This document shows, piece after piece, positions 12,441 through 23,835 of a stretch of 64,000 nucleotides of DNA. Where the stretch lies: assembly GCF_023065955.2 (NCBI RefSeq), contig NW_026623056.1, positions 90,395,256 to 90,459,255 on the forward strand. Direction: 5' to 3'. The DNA is from Ursus arctos. Its lineage: Eukaryota > Chordata > Mammalia > Carnivora > Ursidae. Every line of letters starts with the position of its first letter. The first letter of the stretch is position 1. Position numbers and translations under genes: made by a program. Below the pieces are notes generated by a model. That model made no database searches, had not been told where the DNA came from, and worked only from the letters and a program-made list of their open reading frames with translations.

Positions 12441-13849
12441 TTAGTATAAATCTTTGAAAGAGCACATGTATTACCAAATCATGTTTTTACATTAAATTTA
12501 GGAATGAGCCCATCAGGTGTTTAAATAAGTTGTTTCCCATTCGTCTTCCTGCCCTTTGGAGGGGACCCAATATTTAATACCAAATCAAAGTAAGGAATTG
12601 ATTTTAAATGCTAACAAGAAATTCACATAAATCAAGCAAAGACAATCGTCTTAGAAATAGCTCTGTTTGCTTTTCACTTTAGCCAGAAATATGCCCTAAG
12701 ACCTGACCAGCACCTGGCTGCTGGAGGAAGCCCTAAATGAATACGGGTCCCTGTAAGATGCCCTTACTAGAATCTTCAGCAAGGCGTTTACAAATCAGGC
12801 ACATGAGCATATTAGCATTACCGTCCACCCTCGAAGCACGTGACAAGCTTTCTATAGTGCGACACCTAGCACAGCTAGCCACATCGAGACATCCTGCCAC
12901 ACCTAGCACTGATTTTGTCTGTGTGACTTAACAGGAAATACTCCCCCCACCTTTCTCTCCCTCTCCTGTTTTCAGTTACATCAGAAAAGATCAACTTCCA
13001 ATATACCAAAAGGTCTTTCCTAGTTTTTCCAGGTGGCATTTGGAATCCCACGTGCAGTCGTCCACAATCGCTGAACATCTGGCCCGACATCACTTTCTCA
13101 GCGGGTGAGAAGAAACACACTCGCCTCAGCCAAGGGCCTTGGGCATCAGCAAGCTGGTATTTATCACCTCACTTTAAAACTCGGGCGGCGCACACAGATG
13201 TGACGATATAATTACCATCATATGGCAAAACCAGAGTGTGAGTCTTGACTTACTCGTCCTGGAACAGATAGAGTTATTTATAATCACAGTGAAGCTGGGC
13301 AGTCAAATCGTTGTGGACCAGATGAATCTGTAGCTCAGGGGCGGAGAGGAAGATGGACAGCGGCCAGTTATGGGCAGAAGAGCCCACGCCGCCCGAGGAC
13401 CACAGGGCTGAGTGCGTGGGGGTGTGGCCTCGCAGGAAGGGACCTGCCTTCGCAGGGAACCGTGCAGGGCCTGGCTTTCAGCAGCACGCCGCGGCTATTC
13501 CTGGCAGAGAGAGGTAAGCTGGAAAGAGCTCCAAGCCTCTTCTCTTGGATTCACTTGCTGCGTTGAGCACTTTAGCTCCTCACAGAAGACTGGATACCCA
13601 AAGGGAAATTTTGGAGAAGGCACAGGTTGGTGGTATGAATAAAATCACTCTTTTCATATTAGCAGAGCTGGGTTGTACTTCCAAGGAGGGAAAATTGAGA
13701 AGCATAATAGGCAAGTGGTTTATGCCTCTGTGTAAGGACTCGGGGGTTAATGGAAGGACTCTATTCAGCCCCCGATGAAGCAAAGCTGGAGTAATGTCCC
13801 CAGGAGGCCTCTGTGGGCTTGGTTCTCTAGGGAGGCGAAATTGCATGGC
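12441..13849. other. Intergenic, nothing recognised
   Basis: No repeat or exon that I can support; only short frames. Confidence 0.5.
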
Positions 13850-13980
13850 GTTTCGGGCCCTGAGTTCTGGGGTCAGGAGGGCCGAAGTTTGAATCCCACC
13901 TCCATGAGGGCTGATTCCAATCACTTAAATTTATCTCTGAAGTGTAATGTATCTGAAAATAGTTTCCATTCCCACTAACA
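13850..13980 (+). repeat. MIR fragment
   Basis: GGAGGGCCGAAGTTTGAATC followed by CCACCTCCATGAGGG resembles the sense MIR centre. Confidence 0.5.
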
Positions 13981-14224
13981 TGCAGAATGGGGTCCCTCCC
14001 CTTATACGACTGTGTCAGTGGAAGGGCACTGCTCCTCCCAGGCCCTGCTTCCCAGCTAACATTGACATTCTGGACTCTTTCCTGCTCTTCTCAGCTCTTC
14101 ATCTCCTGGAGGGTCGTCACTCTGTTCCCTAGCTAATCATCCCCAAGGCACTGGTACGCACAACCTCATGTCCTCAGGATGGTTTCCCCTTAAGTCCGTT
14201 GAACAAGTATCTATGAGGCACTAA

Positions 14225-14705
14225 ACTAGTTACCCATTGCTGCTGTTAACAGACGACCATGACTTTGTGGATCAAAACTAGGAGAATTTATTCTCGCAGT
14301 TCCGGGAGTCAGAAGTCTAAAATCAACGTGTCGGCAGGGCTGCATTTCTTCTAGAAGCTTCGTGGGGGGAGATCTGTTTTCCTGCCTTCTCTGGGATCGA
14401 TTGGTGCCCACATTCCTTGGCTTGTGGCCCCCTCTTCCCTCCTCAAAGTGCCTCGTGTTGACCTCTGCTTCCCTCATCACATCTGTGTCTGCGCTGGCCT
14501 TCCTGCCTGCCTCCCTCTCGTAAAGGCCTTGTGATGACATTGACACACCCAAACAGTTCAGGGTCATCAGCCCCGTCTTGAGATCCTTAATTTAATCATG
14601 CCTGCAAAGTCCCCTTTGCCAGAGGAGGTAACATATTCATGGTTCCGGAGACTAGCCTGTGGGCATCTTTGGATGGGGCCGTTATTCACCCTCCCACAGG
14701 CGTCA
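14225..14705 (-). mobile_element. MaLR-type LTR, near full length
   Basis: The order is preserved: CATTGCTGCTGTTAACAGAC, AGTTCCGGGAGTCAGAAGTC, ATTCCTTGGCTTGTGGCCCC, TCATGCCTGCAAAGTCCCCT. Antisense LTR; family tentative. Confidence 0.65.
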
Positions 14706-15599
14706 GCGGAGGGCATGTGCTGGGTAAGAGCTGGGGGTGGACAGATTTGAAATCCCTGTTGTCTCCTGGGCAATTCTCAACATGCAGAGGGGTCAGAGAG
14801 AGTAGGTGGGACCAGACTAGCCCTCCCACCAGAAACAACTATAAGAATAGACAACGTATGTGAAACAGCAGTTTGCAGATATCGGACATCAGACCCGGCA
14901 GGACTGAGATCTCTGAGAGAGGGAAATGAGGCGAGTCCTATGATCTCCCCAGTTTTCCACCTTAAGGCACTTTGCCGATAGTGGCCCAGGGAAGGCAAGC
15001 CCAAGCAAGGCACAGTCATCTTGCAGAGCAGTTTGGCTGCTAAGACCACGGGAATGCGTGGCGCAGAGCACAGGCAGGAGGGAACTTCACGGAAGGGGTT
15101 CCAGAAACCTGCAGAGGGACCCCCTTGAGTCTGGCTGAATACTGAGCTGTGGTGTGTCAAGGCCAGGATGCTGTGAGCCAAACAGACATTCCAGAACTTG
15201 CAAAAAGTGGGAGACAGGTATTCCTAGTTGCCAGAATTCATAAATCCCAGGGAACACCCTAGGAAGTCAGTGGACACCTCAGAAACAGCGTGCCTCGGAA
15301 GCTGTGGACCTCTAGTCCAAGCCTTGAAAAAATCGTGCTGAGCCACAAGCGAATTAGCTACTTGCCGGAACAAAACTCATCATCCTTCTGGAAGACGAGA
15401 TAGTCCAAGCACAGAACAAGCTCGCATCCACAACACTCAGCACAGAACGTAAATATTACCAGGCACGCAAACAGGCAGGATAATGTGACCTGTTATCTGG
15501 GGGAGGGGGAGAAAGTCGATCATCAGGGAAAGACCCCCACATCCCAGAATTACAGAATTAGCACCCAACGCCTCTAGAACAACTGTTATAATTACGGTC
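14706..15599. other. Intergenic, possible further L1 sequence at the right end
   Basis: No gene seen. From about 15.53 kb the A-rich plus strand starts to resemble the 5' part of an old L1. Confidence 0.4.
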
Positions 15600-15886
15600 G
15601 CAGACTTAAAGCAAAAACATGAGCATAATGATGGAACATATGAGAAATCTCAGCAGAGAAGTGGAAACTATTAAAAAAAAAAAAAGAACACAGTGGCAAT
15701 TTTAGAACACAAAAATGCAGTGTGTAAAATAAAATACTCACTGGCTGGGTCTGGCTGAAGGAAACTGCAGAGAGCCCCAGTAGCCTGTGGGACAAAATAA
15801 AGTGGTCTAATAAACAAATAATTGGAGTCTCAGAGGAAGAGAAAAGTGATATTAGAGCACAAGAAATTTTGAAGAAATAATGGCCA

Positions 15887-16375
15887 CATGCTCAGCCACG
15901 AAAAGGAATAAAATCTTGCCATTTGCAACAACATGGGTGAAATGCAGAGGGTGTCGTGCTGAGGGAAGAAAGTCAGAGAAAGACATATACCAAGATCTCA
16001 TTCATATGTGGAATTTAAGAAACTAATGAACAAAGAAAAAAAAAGAGAAAAACCAAAAAAACCCAGACTCTTAGGGGTGCCTGGCTGGCTCAGTCGGCAG
16101 AGTCTGCCATTCTTGATCTTGGGGTTTTAAGTTCAAGCCCCAATGGGGTAGAGATTACTTAAAAATAACACCTTTTAAAGAAAAACAGACTCTTAACTAC
16201 AGAGAACACACTGATGGTCACCAGAGGGGAGGTGGGGGGGGATGGGGGAAGTAGGTGAAGTGGAGGGAGGGCACCTGTCATGATGAGCGCCAGGTGATGT
16301 ATGCAAGTGCTAAATCACTATATTGTACACCTGAAAATAACATAACACCGTGTGTTAATTATACCTCAATAAGAA
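15887..16375 (+). mobile_element. L1 3' end inserted in the older L1
   Basis: ORF2 tail (TTGCAACAACATGGGTGAAA), 3' UTR and a short A-rich end. The 16-bp duplication GAAGAAATAATGGCCA (15871-15886) is matched at 16376-16391 with one mismatch. It is itself split by the SINE at 16074-16185. Confidence 0.88.
16074..16185 (+). mobile_element. Short-type CAN-SINE
   Basis: Short form: tRNA-like head, TTCAAGCCCCAATGGGGTAG, GAGATTACTTAAAAATAA. Duplication CAGACTCTTA at 16064-16073 and 16186-16195. It sits in the L1 3' end. Confidence 0.93.
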
Positions 16376-16531
16376 GAAGAGATAATGGCCAAAATACTTC
16401 CAGATTCAGTGAAAAACAGAAACTCATAAACGCTCAGAGAGAATAAACACAAAGAAACTCACCCCAAGGCACACGATATCAGACTGCTGAGAACTAGAGA
16501 TAAATAGGTCATCTTAAAAGCAGCCGGAGAA

Positions 16532-16760
16532 GGGGCACCTGGGTGGCCCAGTTGGTTGAGGTCCGACTCTTGGTTTTGGCTCAGGTCACGATCTCAGGGT
16601 CAGGGGATCTGACTGAGTCCTGCTTCGGGCTCCACACCTAGCAGGGAGTCTGCTAGAGCTTCTTCCCCGCCCCCTCCCGTCTCCCCCCACCCCCGGCGCA
16701 AATGCACACGTGTGTGCTCTAAATAAATAAATATCTTTAAAAAGGAAAAAAAAAAAAACA
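16532..16760 (+). mobile_element. CAN-SINE
   Basis: Sense copy with a poly-A tail. Near-duplication CAGCCGGAGAA (16521-16531) versus CAGCCAGAGGA (16761-16771). Inserted in the older L1. Confidence 0.92.
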
Positions 16761-17140
16761 CAGCCAGAGGAAAAAAGACACATCACACACAGGGGAGCAA
16801 TGATAAGATTATGAACACTCTTTCATTCTCATCACAAATAAAAGAGGCCTTAGTTAATGGAACAACATCTTTAAAAAAACAGGAAAAGAATCCATCAACC
16901 TAGAATTTCACATCCAGAGAAAATATCATTAGAAAAAGCGATATAAGAGCATGTTCAGACAAACAAAAGCTGAGAGAACTTGTCGCCTGCACACCTGAAC
17001 AACTAGAAATATTACGGGAAGTTTTTCAGAGAAAGAAAAGGTCGCAGGCGCGAACAGCTGTGCAGGAAGGAACGCAGAATTCCAGAAACGGAAAATGGGT
17101 CAAAAAGGAAGGTAGGTGTTAAAATGTTTCTTTTTTAAAA

Positions 17141-17672
17141 ATAATATCTTTAAGAGCTAATGAACGGTGAAAAGCAACAATTATAACTGTGGGGCTGGTA
17201 ATATTTGAAGAAAAATGTGCCCATACATACCAGAAGTGACGGCGAAGGAATTATGCTGGTGGAAGGTGTTTATTGTAAACTCGGAGCAATGACCCAGAGG
17301 AAAAGTGAAACCATCTGGTGGGAAAGACAGAGAGCAAGGCATCAAGGTCAAGGTCAGCAACAGAGCCCCGCCCAGCGGGAGAGGAGCACTCTGGGGTGGG
17401 CCGGCTTCTGCAGACCTTTGTATAAACAAAGCATTTTCACAGCAGGTGTGTAAGCCCAGTTGCAAAGGAGAAGTTGACCAGGACCAGGTGATGGGAATGG
17501 GGGAGACTGACCAGGGAACAGCTCCAGGCAGAAGGAACAGTATATGCAAAGGGACCAAGGGGAGAGAGAAGCTCCTACAGGAGGGAGAGGGGCATGTCTA
17601 CTACAGACACCAGGCCACCCGTTGGAGTAAACAATGTGAGGAAAAGCATTCATGTGAAAAAATGTGTAATCT
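17141..17672. other. Intergenic with a weak L2-like patch
   Basis: 17500-17570 (GGCAGAAGGAACAGTATATG, then CAAAGGGACC) resembles antisense L2. Nothing else seen. Confidence 0.4.
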
Positions 17673-17785
17673 TGAGAGCACCTGGCAGCATTCCGTGGTG
17701 GAACGTGCAACTCTTGATCTCAGGGTTGTGAGTTCGAGGCCCACGTTGGGGTAGAGATTACTTAAAAATACAAGAAAAAATGTGT
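17673..17785 (+). mobile_element. Short-type CAN-SINE
   Basis: AACTCTTGATCTCAGGGTTG, then TGAGTTCGAGGCCCACGTTG, then GAGATTACTTAAAAATA. The head is diverged. Confidence 0.85.
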
Positions 17786-17802
17786 GTGTTTAACTGTGTG
17801 CT

Positions 17803-17804
<2 letters not shown>

Positions 17805-17838
<34 letters not shown>
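17805..17838. repeat. (TG)n microsatellite
   Basis: About 17 uninterrupted TG dinucleotides; likely polymorphic. Confidence 0.97.
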
Positions 17839-17840
<2 letters not shown>

Positions 17841-18084
17841 CCAAGTTCACCCACATTCATTTCACTTTTTGGTCAATATGTCTTCACTTCACGGAGCACA
17901 GTCTCTTGCTACCATGCCTTTTCCTGTCCCCAGCCGCCAGAACCCCTGAGGGGGCATTCCAGGCAGGAGGAGCAAGGGTTGGGCAGACACGGCAACAGGA
18001 AGAAGCCCACTCCTACGGGAGGATGTGTGCGGGGATCAGTGTCCAAACCCAGAAGAGAGAGGCTTTTCGATGGGAAAAACAAAA

Positions 18085-18215
18085 TAAGAAGGGAAGGAAG
18101 GAAGGAAGGAAGGAAGGAAGAAGGAAGGAAGGAGGGAGGAAGGAGGAAGGAAGGAAGGAGGGAGGAAGGGAAGGAGGGAAGAAGGGAACGAGGGAGGAAG
18201 AAAGGAAGAAAGAAA
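18085..18215. repeat. (GGAA)n tetranucleotide, homopurine tract
   Basis: About 130 bp of pure purines on the plus strand, GGAA units mixed with GGGA and GAA. GGAA arrays are ETS-type motifs and homopurine tracts can form triplexes; both are possibilities only. Confidence 0.95.
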
Positions 18216-18394
18216 AAGCAGCTCTAATAGGCCAGAGATTGAAACAAATCTAGAATTTGTTGGCCTCTCCTGTTCAGGAGTCGATTTTGAGCAAAACTAC
18301 TCTCCAGTTAGTTAGGCGAAGAAGAGTCTGGGATCAGCAAGCTCCCCTTCTTCTTTCAAGCCAATAATTATACAGTGAGTTCTGGAGAGACTCA

Positions 18395-18530
18395 GGGAGT
18401 CAATAAAAAATTATTGAGAAACTATTATGTTCCAGAGACAGAGGGGACCTAGACACGGCCATTGTTCTCATAGAGCTCATAGGCTGGGGGGGGGGGGGGA
18501 CCCAGACTAGAAAACAGCCATATCTAATGC
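18395..18530 (-). repeat. L2 3'-end fragment
   Basis: TTATTGAGAAACTATTATGT followed by TCCAGAGACAG and later CTCATAGAGCTCATAGG is antisense L2. A G-run of 14 lies at 18486-18499. Confidence 0.5.
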
Positions 18531-18554
18531 AGTCTATACATGTGCTAAGATAGA

Positions 18555-18700
18555 GATGTTCCCTGCTCTAGGCTTGATTCCCCCAGAGGCAACCCTTGAG
18601 ACAAGAAGTTGACCTAACTGTGTTTGGGAGGTGATCCTAAGTAGCACTGGTGGGGGATGGAGAGATGAGGTAGAGAAGAGAAGGAGCCCAAACATGGGGT
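18555..18700. repeat. Dispersed repeat, family not named
   Basis: CCCAGAGGCAACCCTTGAGA, then TGTTTGGGAGGTGATCCTAA, is loosely repeated at 61435-61580. Probably an old LTR or DNA element. Confidence 0.3.
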
Positions 18701-19349
18701 ATGGTTGCCACTGTTGAGCATCTAGCTTCACCCCACCGGGCATGTCTGGGAGACCCAGGGGGTCCTGCAAGGGGAGAGGACCTGGGTGGTTATCACCATC
18801 TCCCATCCACCGCTGATGAAGAGCTGCTCTGCACAGGCCTATTTTCTGGCATATTCTGATAGCCCTGTGCTCTGGCTGTGCAAAGGTCCTGGGACAGTGA
18901 AGCAGGTGCAAGAGTGAATGGTGCCCTTAGGCAACAGGAGGAGTCCAAGAAGGCCTCCTAGATGCTAGTGCACAAGCATAAGTCAATCCAAGTAAGAAGG
19001 AGGAGGGAGCAAAGGAACAACATTAACCCTACTTATTAGAATTGTGTGTGTGTGTGTTTTATTCCCCTCTGGGTGTAAGTTTCTATGGGACATGATTAAA
19101 TCTTATTGATCTTTTTATTCAGTTAACCTTTCTCAAGCACCTGTTCCTTTTGTGCTGGGCTAGAAAAATCTAAGGTCAAAAAAATATGGGACCAGGTATA
19201 AAGGGGACACCTGGTCTACCCCTTTCTGGCCTCTGAGAGAGATACCCATCAAGAAAGGACAACCTGAAGCTCCTGTCACCACAAAGAAAGTTTAAAAATG
19301 TTTCCGTGTGTAACTTTGTGTGAGAGAAGCCTCACAGTTTGTTTCTTTA
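18701..19349. other. Intergenic, nothing recognised
   Basis: A short (TG)n lies near 19045-19058; nothing else is supported. Confidence 0.5.
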
Positions 19350-19830
19350 AAAACTTTATTATTTTTGTACAAAAGAAAATATTTTTATTTTTTAAATTAA
19401 AATGTATAGAATGTACATTTTATAAAAGGATTACATTATACATGCTAATTTAACCTATTTTTTAAAAATATCAACAACATGCTACAGACACCAGTTATAG
19501 CCACAACATCTTTCTAGAAGGTTCTGAAATATCGGATCATGCCAGACTTCTTTGCGTTTTCTTAAGCCTATATTTAAAGACCTTTGAATGAGGTCAATAT
19601 AGGTAAATTCTTGCTTCCTGCTTTCTTTGGTCCTTTAAATCTCTCTTGAATTTTCTTGAAAATAGGAAGCAAGTTTCCCCCAAACACTTGCTCACGCCGT
19701 GGCAAAGGCAGGAACATAAGCCGCCATGATTTTGCAGGTGCAGGCCAGTCCTTTATTCTTGGAGCGTTCGACGTCTAAGAGCAGGTCCTCCCGGAACAGT
19801 TGGCATTGTCTGGAGGCAGCGTTCTGCTAG
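19350..19830 (-). ncRNA. 3'-terminal-exon-like block on the minus strand
   Basis: Read on the minus strand, this stretch ends in an AT-rich, UTR-like sequence with two polyadenylation signals, AATAAA at 19384-19389 and 19355-19360, and a GT-rich patch further on. There is no long A-tail and no target-site duplication, so a processed pseudogene is not favoured. A 44-codon frame at 19695-19826 ends in TGA at 19692-19694 and is closed upstream by TAG; I do not recognise its product and it may be chance. In human, as I recall, a minus-strand lncRNA (LINC00323) lies some 20-26 kb upstream of BACE2; this block is about 32 kb upstream on the same strand and could be its counterpart. That link is inference. 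Confidence 0.3.
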
Positions 19831-20526
19831 ACCTACGTTATACTGACATCTGGTGGCCACCGAGAGGTCGCCGTTGGTAATAGCGATTCAAAATGAAGAA
19901 GGATGCTGAGCTGCTTTCCCTGAGTAGGCTGAACTTCGTTTTTATTCAGTTCACAAGCCTCTAATTAAGATACGTACCGATTTCTCCGGGAAGCTATGTC
20001 TGTAAGGAAAGGCTGCTACTTGCAATTGGTCGGACCAGCCAAGGTCTTTCAGCAACCACCTGGGAGTATCCGTGGCGGAAAACGTGGACAGGTGGCAAAC
20101 TTTCACAAGCGGTTACTGATTTCCCTTATTTTCCAAACTATCTTCAGAGCTCGAGTGCTTGGGTCTGCAGCAGAGAAAGTAGAGGGGTGGAGCATGGGGC
20201 CGCAGGGCGGACAGGCTGAGTTTATGATTTATTATCCACCTTAAAGAAAATGCTCTAAAGGTGGCATGCTGCAGGAAACACAGGCAGGCCATCACCTGCC
20301 TTTACTCACCAGCATTTCTGCTGTTTGTCCCTGTCTGGCCATTGCCGCGGTAACGCTTCACAGAGCGTGCGCCCGGAGGCCTGGGAGGGCTCCTGTGTCA
20401 CCAGCGGCAGAGTCCTGGGAGGCGCTGGTCAACATACACAACCCTGGGCTCTAGAGCCTGGACCTCAGAACCGGGCTCCCTGGGGTCAGGGCTGTGCCTC
20501 TGAACTCCCTGTGCAGTCACCCACCC
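19831..20526. other. Intergenic; would hold upstream exons of the minus-strand block if it is real
   Basis: No splice acceptor with a good pyrimidine tract was found next to the 19.35-19.83 kb block. A CTCF-like match on the minus strand (TGGCCACCAGATGTCAG) lies at about 19846-19862. Confidence 0.35.
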
Positions 20527-20537
20527 TTGGTGATTCT

Positions 20538-20736
20538 TTTTTAAGATTTATTTACTAATTTGAGAGACAGAACGAGGGGGGGAGGGGCAGAAGGAGAGGG
20601 AGAGAACTCTCAAGCAGATTCCCCACTGAGCATGGAGCCTGACTGGGGGGCTTGATCCCATGACCCTGAGATTATGATCTGAGCAGAAATCGTGCGTCTG
20701 ATGCCCAACCGACTGAGCCACCCATGCGCCCCTCCC
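20538..20736 (-). mobile_element. CAN-SINE, antisense
   Basis: TTTTTTAAGATTTATTTACT start, TGACCCTGAGATTATGATCT core, GAGCCACCCATGCGCCCC end. Near-duplication TTGGTGATTCTT / TGGTTGATTCTT at 20526-20537 and just after 20738. Confidence 0.92.
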
Positions 20737-20749
20737 CCTGGTTGATTCT

Positions 20750-22329
20750 TAAGTACATTCAAAAGTGAGAACTACCAGGCTAGGGGCTCTAACTCAGGAC
20801 CTTGGATGGTGCATGGTGGGAAATGGGCAGACTATCAGCAGAAACCCTTTCTCAGTCCGGAAGTGTGTAAGGCCGATGGCCCAAGCTGGCCCTCCCCTGG
20901 GCACACCTGTGCACCGACCTCCCAGGTCACCCAGAGCGCTCACCGCTCCTGAAGGGCAGCTCGGCTGTGTCGGGCATCATGTGTGGCCTCCGCTGCAGGT
21001 GAAGGAGCCCTGCCTCCTGCCTCCTGCCTCCTGGCTGCGGCTGCGGCTGCAAGAGCGCCAGGTGCAGGCCACATTGGGTCCCTCGCCTCCTCTCCACCTT
21101 CGTACCTGGAAACTGGCAACGCCCCACACTGCCTGCGGGCACCCGGAACCTTAGGCCGCAGAGAGCACGGCCTGAAGGAAAGAGGGTGCGATGGAGGTGG
21201 TGGGGGGGGGACAGGGGGATGGAGGAGGGGACAGAGGAGAGAGAGAGGAGGCGATGGAGGGGACAGAGGGGATGGAGGAGGGGACAGAGGAGATGCAGGC
21301 CTGGACGGAGTGCCAGGGAGCGTGAGGACCTCTGGGCCAAGGGGTGTCCCCCGCAGGAGCACCACCCCTCCCTTTAGGCAGGTCACAGCCCGCTGGGCAG
21401 CACTGTCCACCCAGCCACCGGCCGTCTCCGATTCTGGATTCTGCACCGCAGGACTCTTTCTGTCACAGGAATTTGGGGCTCCCAGCAGCAGGCTCCGAGC
21501 TCTGCTGTCAGGGGTGCGGGGCAGGGTCAATGGCTTCACCACATAGTGCCCAGCTGGGTGGCGTTCTGCAGGTAGGTACACCCTGACTCCCTGGTCCCCC
21601 AAGCTGGGGGTTCACTGCTACGGTGTTCCTGGACTCCTGTCAGAAGGAGGCGCCAGCTTCAAGGTCAGCCTGCAGTGTCGCAGTAAATCAGTCAGTCCAG
21701 AAAGGAGGCCGGGCTCTTCCATCTGCGAACCGTTCCCGCAGGCCACCCCCTCCCCCCACCAGGCCTGCGATGAACTGAACCTGAAGACAGGCAGGTGGAC
21801 GTCGATCCCCTTTGCACACGGGCTCTTCCCTGGTCAGAGATGTTGGACCTCAGTGCCCCTGGCAGCTCAGGACTTGTAGACCCTCCCCAGATCGTGGGGC
21901 AGCTGGGCCACAGAGAACCCCTAGACACGTGGACACAGACACCAGACATGAGAGCCAACCGTCCAACAAAGGAAGGGTCTCCACCACCGCGCTGGCTGAG
22001 AAAGCCCTGGGGTTGCCTCACTCCTCCCCCTGACCTCTCCCAGCCAGCCCGTCCTGTGGGGCAGCCCCTTCACCCGCAGGATCCGGGCACAGCCCGCTCA
22101 CCGCTGCCACACTTACGGAGAGTGGGCAGTGGCCACAGCCCCAGCCCTCCGTTCCTGGGTTCCAGGCAAATGACAGATCCTGTACGCCCAGGACCTTGCC
22201 AGGCGCCTGGAGAGGGAGGCTCTCGCAGCAGCCCGGAGCAGAGCTCTCCCTTGGAGCTCCTCGGGTCTGAAATGCCAGGAAGAACTGTAAGCCTGGGGGC
22301 CCTTGCTGGACAGTAACTGTGCCCTGGCG
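20750..22329. other. GC-rich intergenic stretch with simple tandem repeats
   Basis: CTCCTGC and CGGCTG triplications near 21010-21055 and a purine-rich minisatellite at 21185-21295. The long minus-strand frame across it (20940-21602) is Pro/Ser-rich and low complexity. No CpG island as strong as that of BACE2. Confidence 0.45.
21185..21295. repeat. GGGGACAGAGGAGATGGA-type minisatellite
   Basis: A 26-bp block starting GGGGATGGAGGAGGGGACAG is exact at 21215-21240 and 21268-21293, 53 bp apart, with related purine-rich units between. Confidence 0.8.
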
Positions 22330-22480
22330 CTGAGCTGGGCGCTCTGTCCCTGTTCTCATGCCATCTCTATGGAAGATGTCAGCTCCATCTTCCGTATGTG
22401 AAGACTGAGTCTCGGAGAGGGGATAGAGCTGAACCAGGGCCACCACCGATCAGCAGCACAGCCTCAATCTGAACCCAGCT
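22330..22480 (-). repeat. MIR fragment
   Basis: TCTCATGCCATCTCTATGGA, then TCCGTATGTGAAGACTGAGT and a GAACCCAGCTGT end keep antisense MIR order. Confidence 0.5.
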
Positions 22481-23724
22481 GTTTCTAATTCCCGAAAGAA
22501 AATGGAGCTGGGGGTTCTCATCTGCACAGGGAACTAGGGGTGTGGAGCCACAGACAGACAGGGCAAGGAAGTTGGAAGCACTAGGGGAGAGTCCCAGACA
22601 GGTCCCTGGGCCCCTGCCACAGGTGGTGGACCGTGTCTCTGGCCACCTGCGATGGGGCATCTCCTGGGCCACCACTCCCCACCCCTGCCCAAAAAGGTCA
22701 GGCACCCATAGCCATGCTTTTTTCCTGCTTTTTCTTTGCTGGACTCCTCGTGCCTCCACCCCTGTGTGGCTAGAGTGGGCACTCAGGGAGTACTGGAATG
22801 CGTGCGTCCGTTAGCCAGAGGGCAGCCGACCCAGACGCGCGAAGAACTCAGCGGACTAAAAACTCTTTACTCTCACAGAATTAATCCAAATTGGCGTTCA
22901 CAGCAGTCACTTTGAACATCCCTACATAATACGTCTTACACACACACACACTCTTTAGCAAAAACCCCACCCGCCCACTTCTTGAATTATGGGCAGTGAA
23001 AAGTACAGGAAGGGTATGGTATGGGCTTTGGGGTGAGAAATTCCTCAATAAATACCAACTCCTTCCCATTCCTGTACAACCACCTCCAAACACCTCATTG
23101 GGGAGGGGGGGCGGGGAGATTGAAAATTGTGTCTGCATACAGAAGCTCTCAAAACGGAAAAGGTAAAACAAGGGGTGTTTTTTTCCTCTGTATGTATTTT
23201 CAAATTGGCTCAGAGCGAAGTTTGAGAAAAATCTCCGTCCATCTGCTGCCCAGACTTCACTCAGTGAACATTGCTCAGTCAGGGTTACGCGAAGCTGGAG
23301 AAATGATGGAAATGCACAGAAAACCTCATCCCAACCCACACGGCTGATCATCTTCCAAGACAGCATTCTTGCCAAATGGGCTTTTGGCTTTATTCACTCA
23401 AACGACTTTCTTGCTCACTGTTTAGAAGAGGCGTTTTGGCAGGAAGAGGAATCCACGGTGTGAGTCTGACATGACATTCCCATTCTGATCGAGAGAACCA
23501 GGGTAGGAAACAAATACTGTGAAGCAGGTAAGGTTGGTCCAGCATTCCCTCTGCGGGGCGCTGCTCCCCCAGGTGCCCGTCCCCTTGTCCCTCAGCGGCC
23601 CCAGGCAGCTGTCCCCGCACCCCACGCTGCCCACAGCCAGCTGCTGGTCTATATGCTCGCCTCACAGACAGATGTGCTTAGGACTTACAGTCAGCCTCTT
23701 CTAATGGTCGCTATACAAACAGTA
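22481..23724. other. Intergenic, nothing recognised
   Basis: A 164-codon minus-strand frame (22881-23375) has no recognisable motif. A short (CA)n lies at 22938-22951. Confidence 0.45.
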
Positions 23725-23835
23725 AGGTTGATAGTATTCTTATACCCATTTTACAGATGAGGACACTGAGGCTCGAGTTCAAGAGATTTGAGGCCACACA
23801 GCTGGAAGACGGCAGAGCCAGGCTCTGCTCGGGAT
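23725..23835 (-). repeat. MIR fragment
   Basis: CATTTTACAGATGAGGACAC followed by TGAGGCTCGAG and GCCACACAGCTGGAAG: a well-kept antisense MIR core. Confidence 0.7.

Larger units (their letters stand above)
15600..17140 (+). mobile_element. Old L1 5'/ORF1-region fossil, interrupted twice
   Basis: Three blocks (15600-15886, 16392-16531, 16761-17140) read as one degraded L1 segment: ATTGGAGTCTCAGAGGAAGA, then an AAACTGCTGAGAACTAGAGAT-like block, then CATCAACCTAGAATTTCACA. It is split by a younger L1 end and by a SINE. Too degraded to translate. Left boundary approximate. Confidence 0.7.

Noticed and set aside
20940..21602. 220-codon minus-strand frame
   Set aside because: Pro/Ser/Leu-rich reading of a GC-rich minisatellite region, with no recognisable domain.
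22881..23375. 164-codon minus-strand frame
   Set aside because: No domain, no similarity I recognise, no promoter or polyadenylation support; within chance for this sequence.
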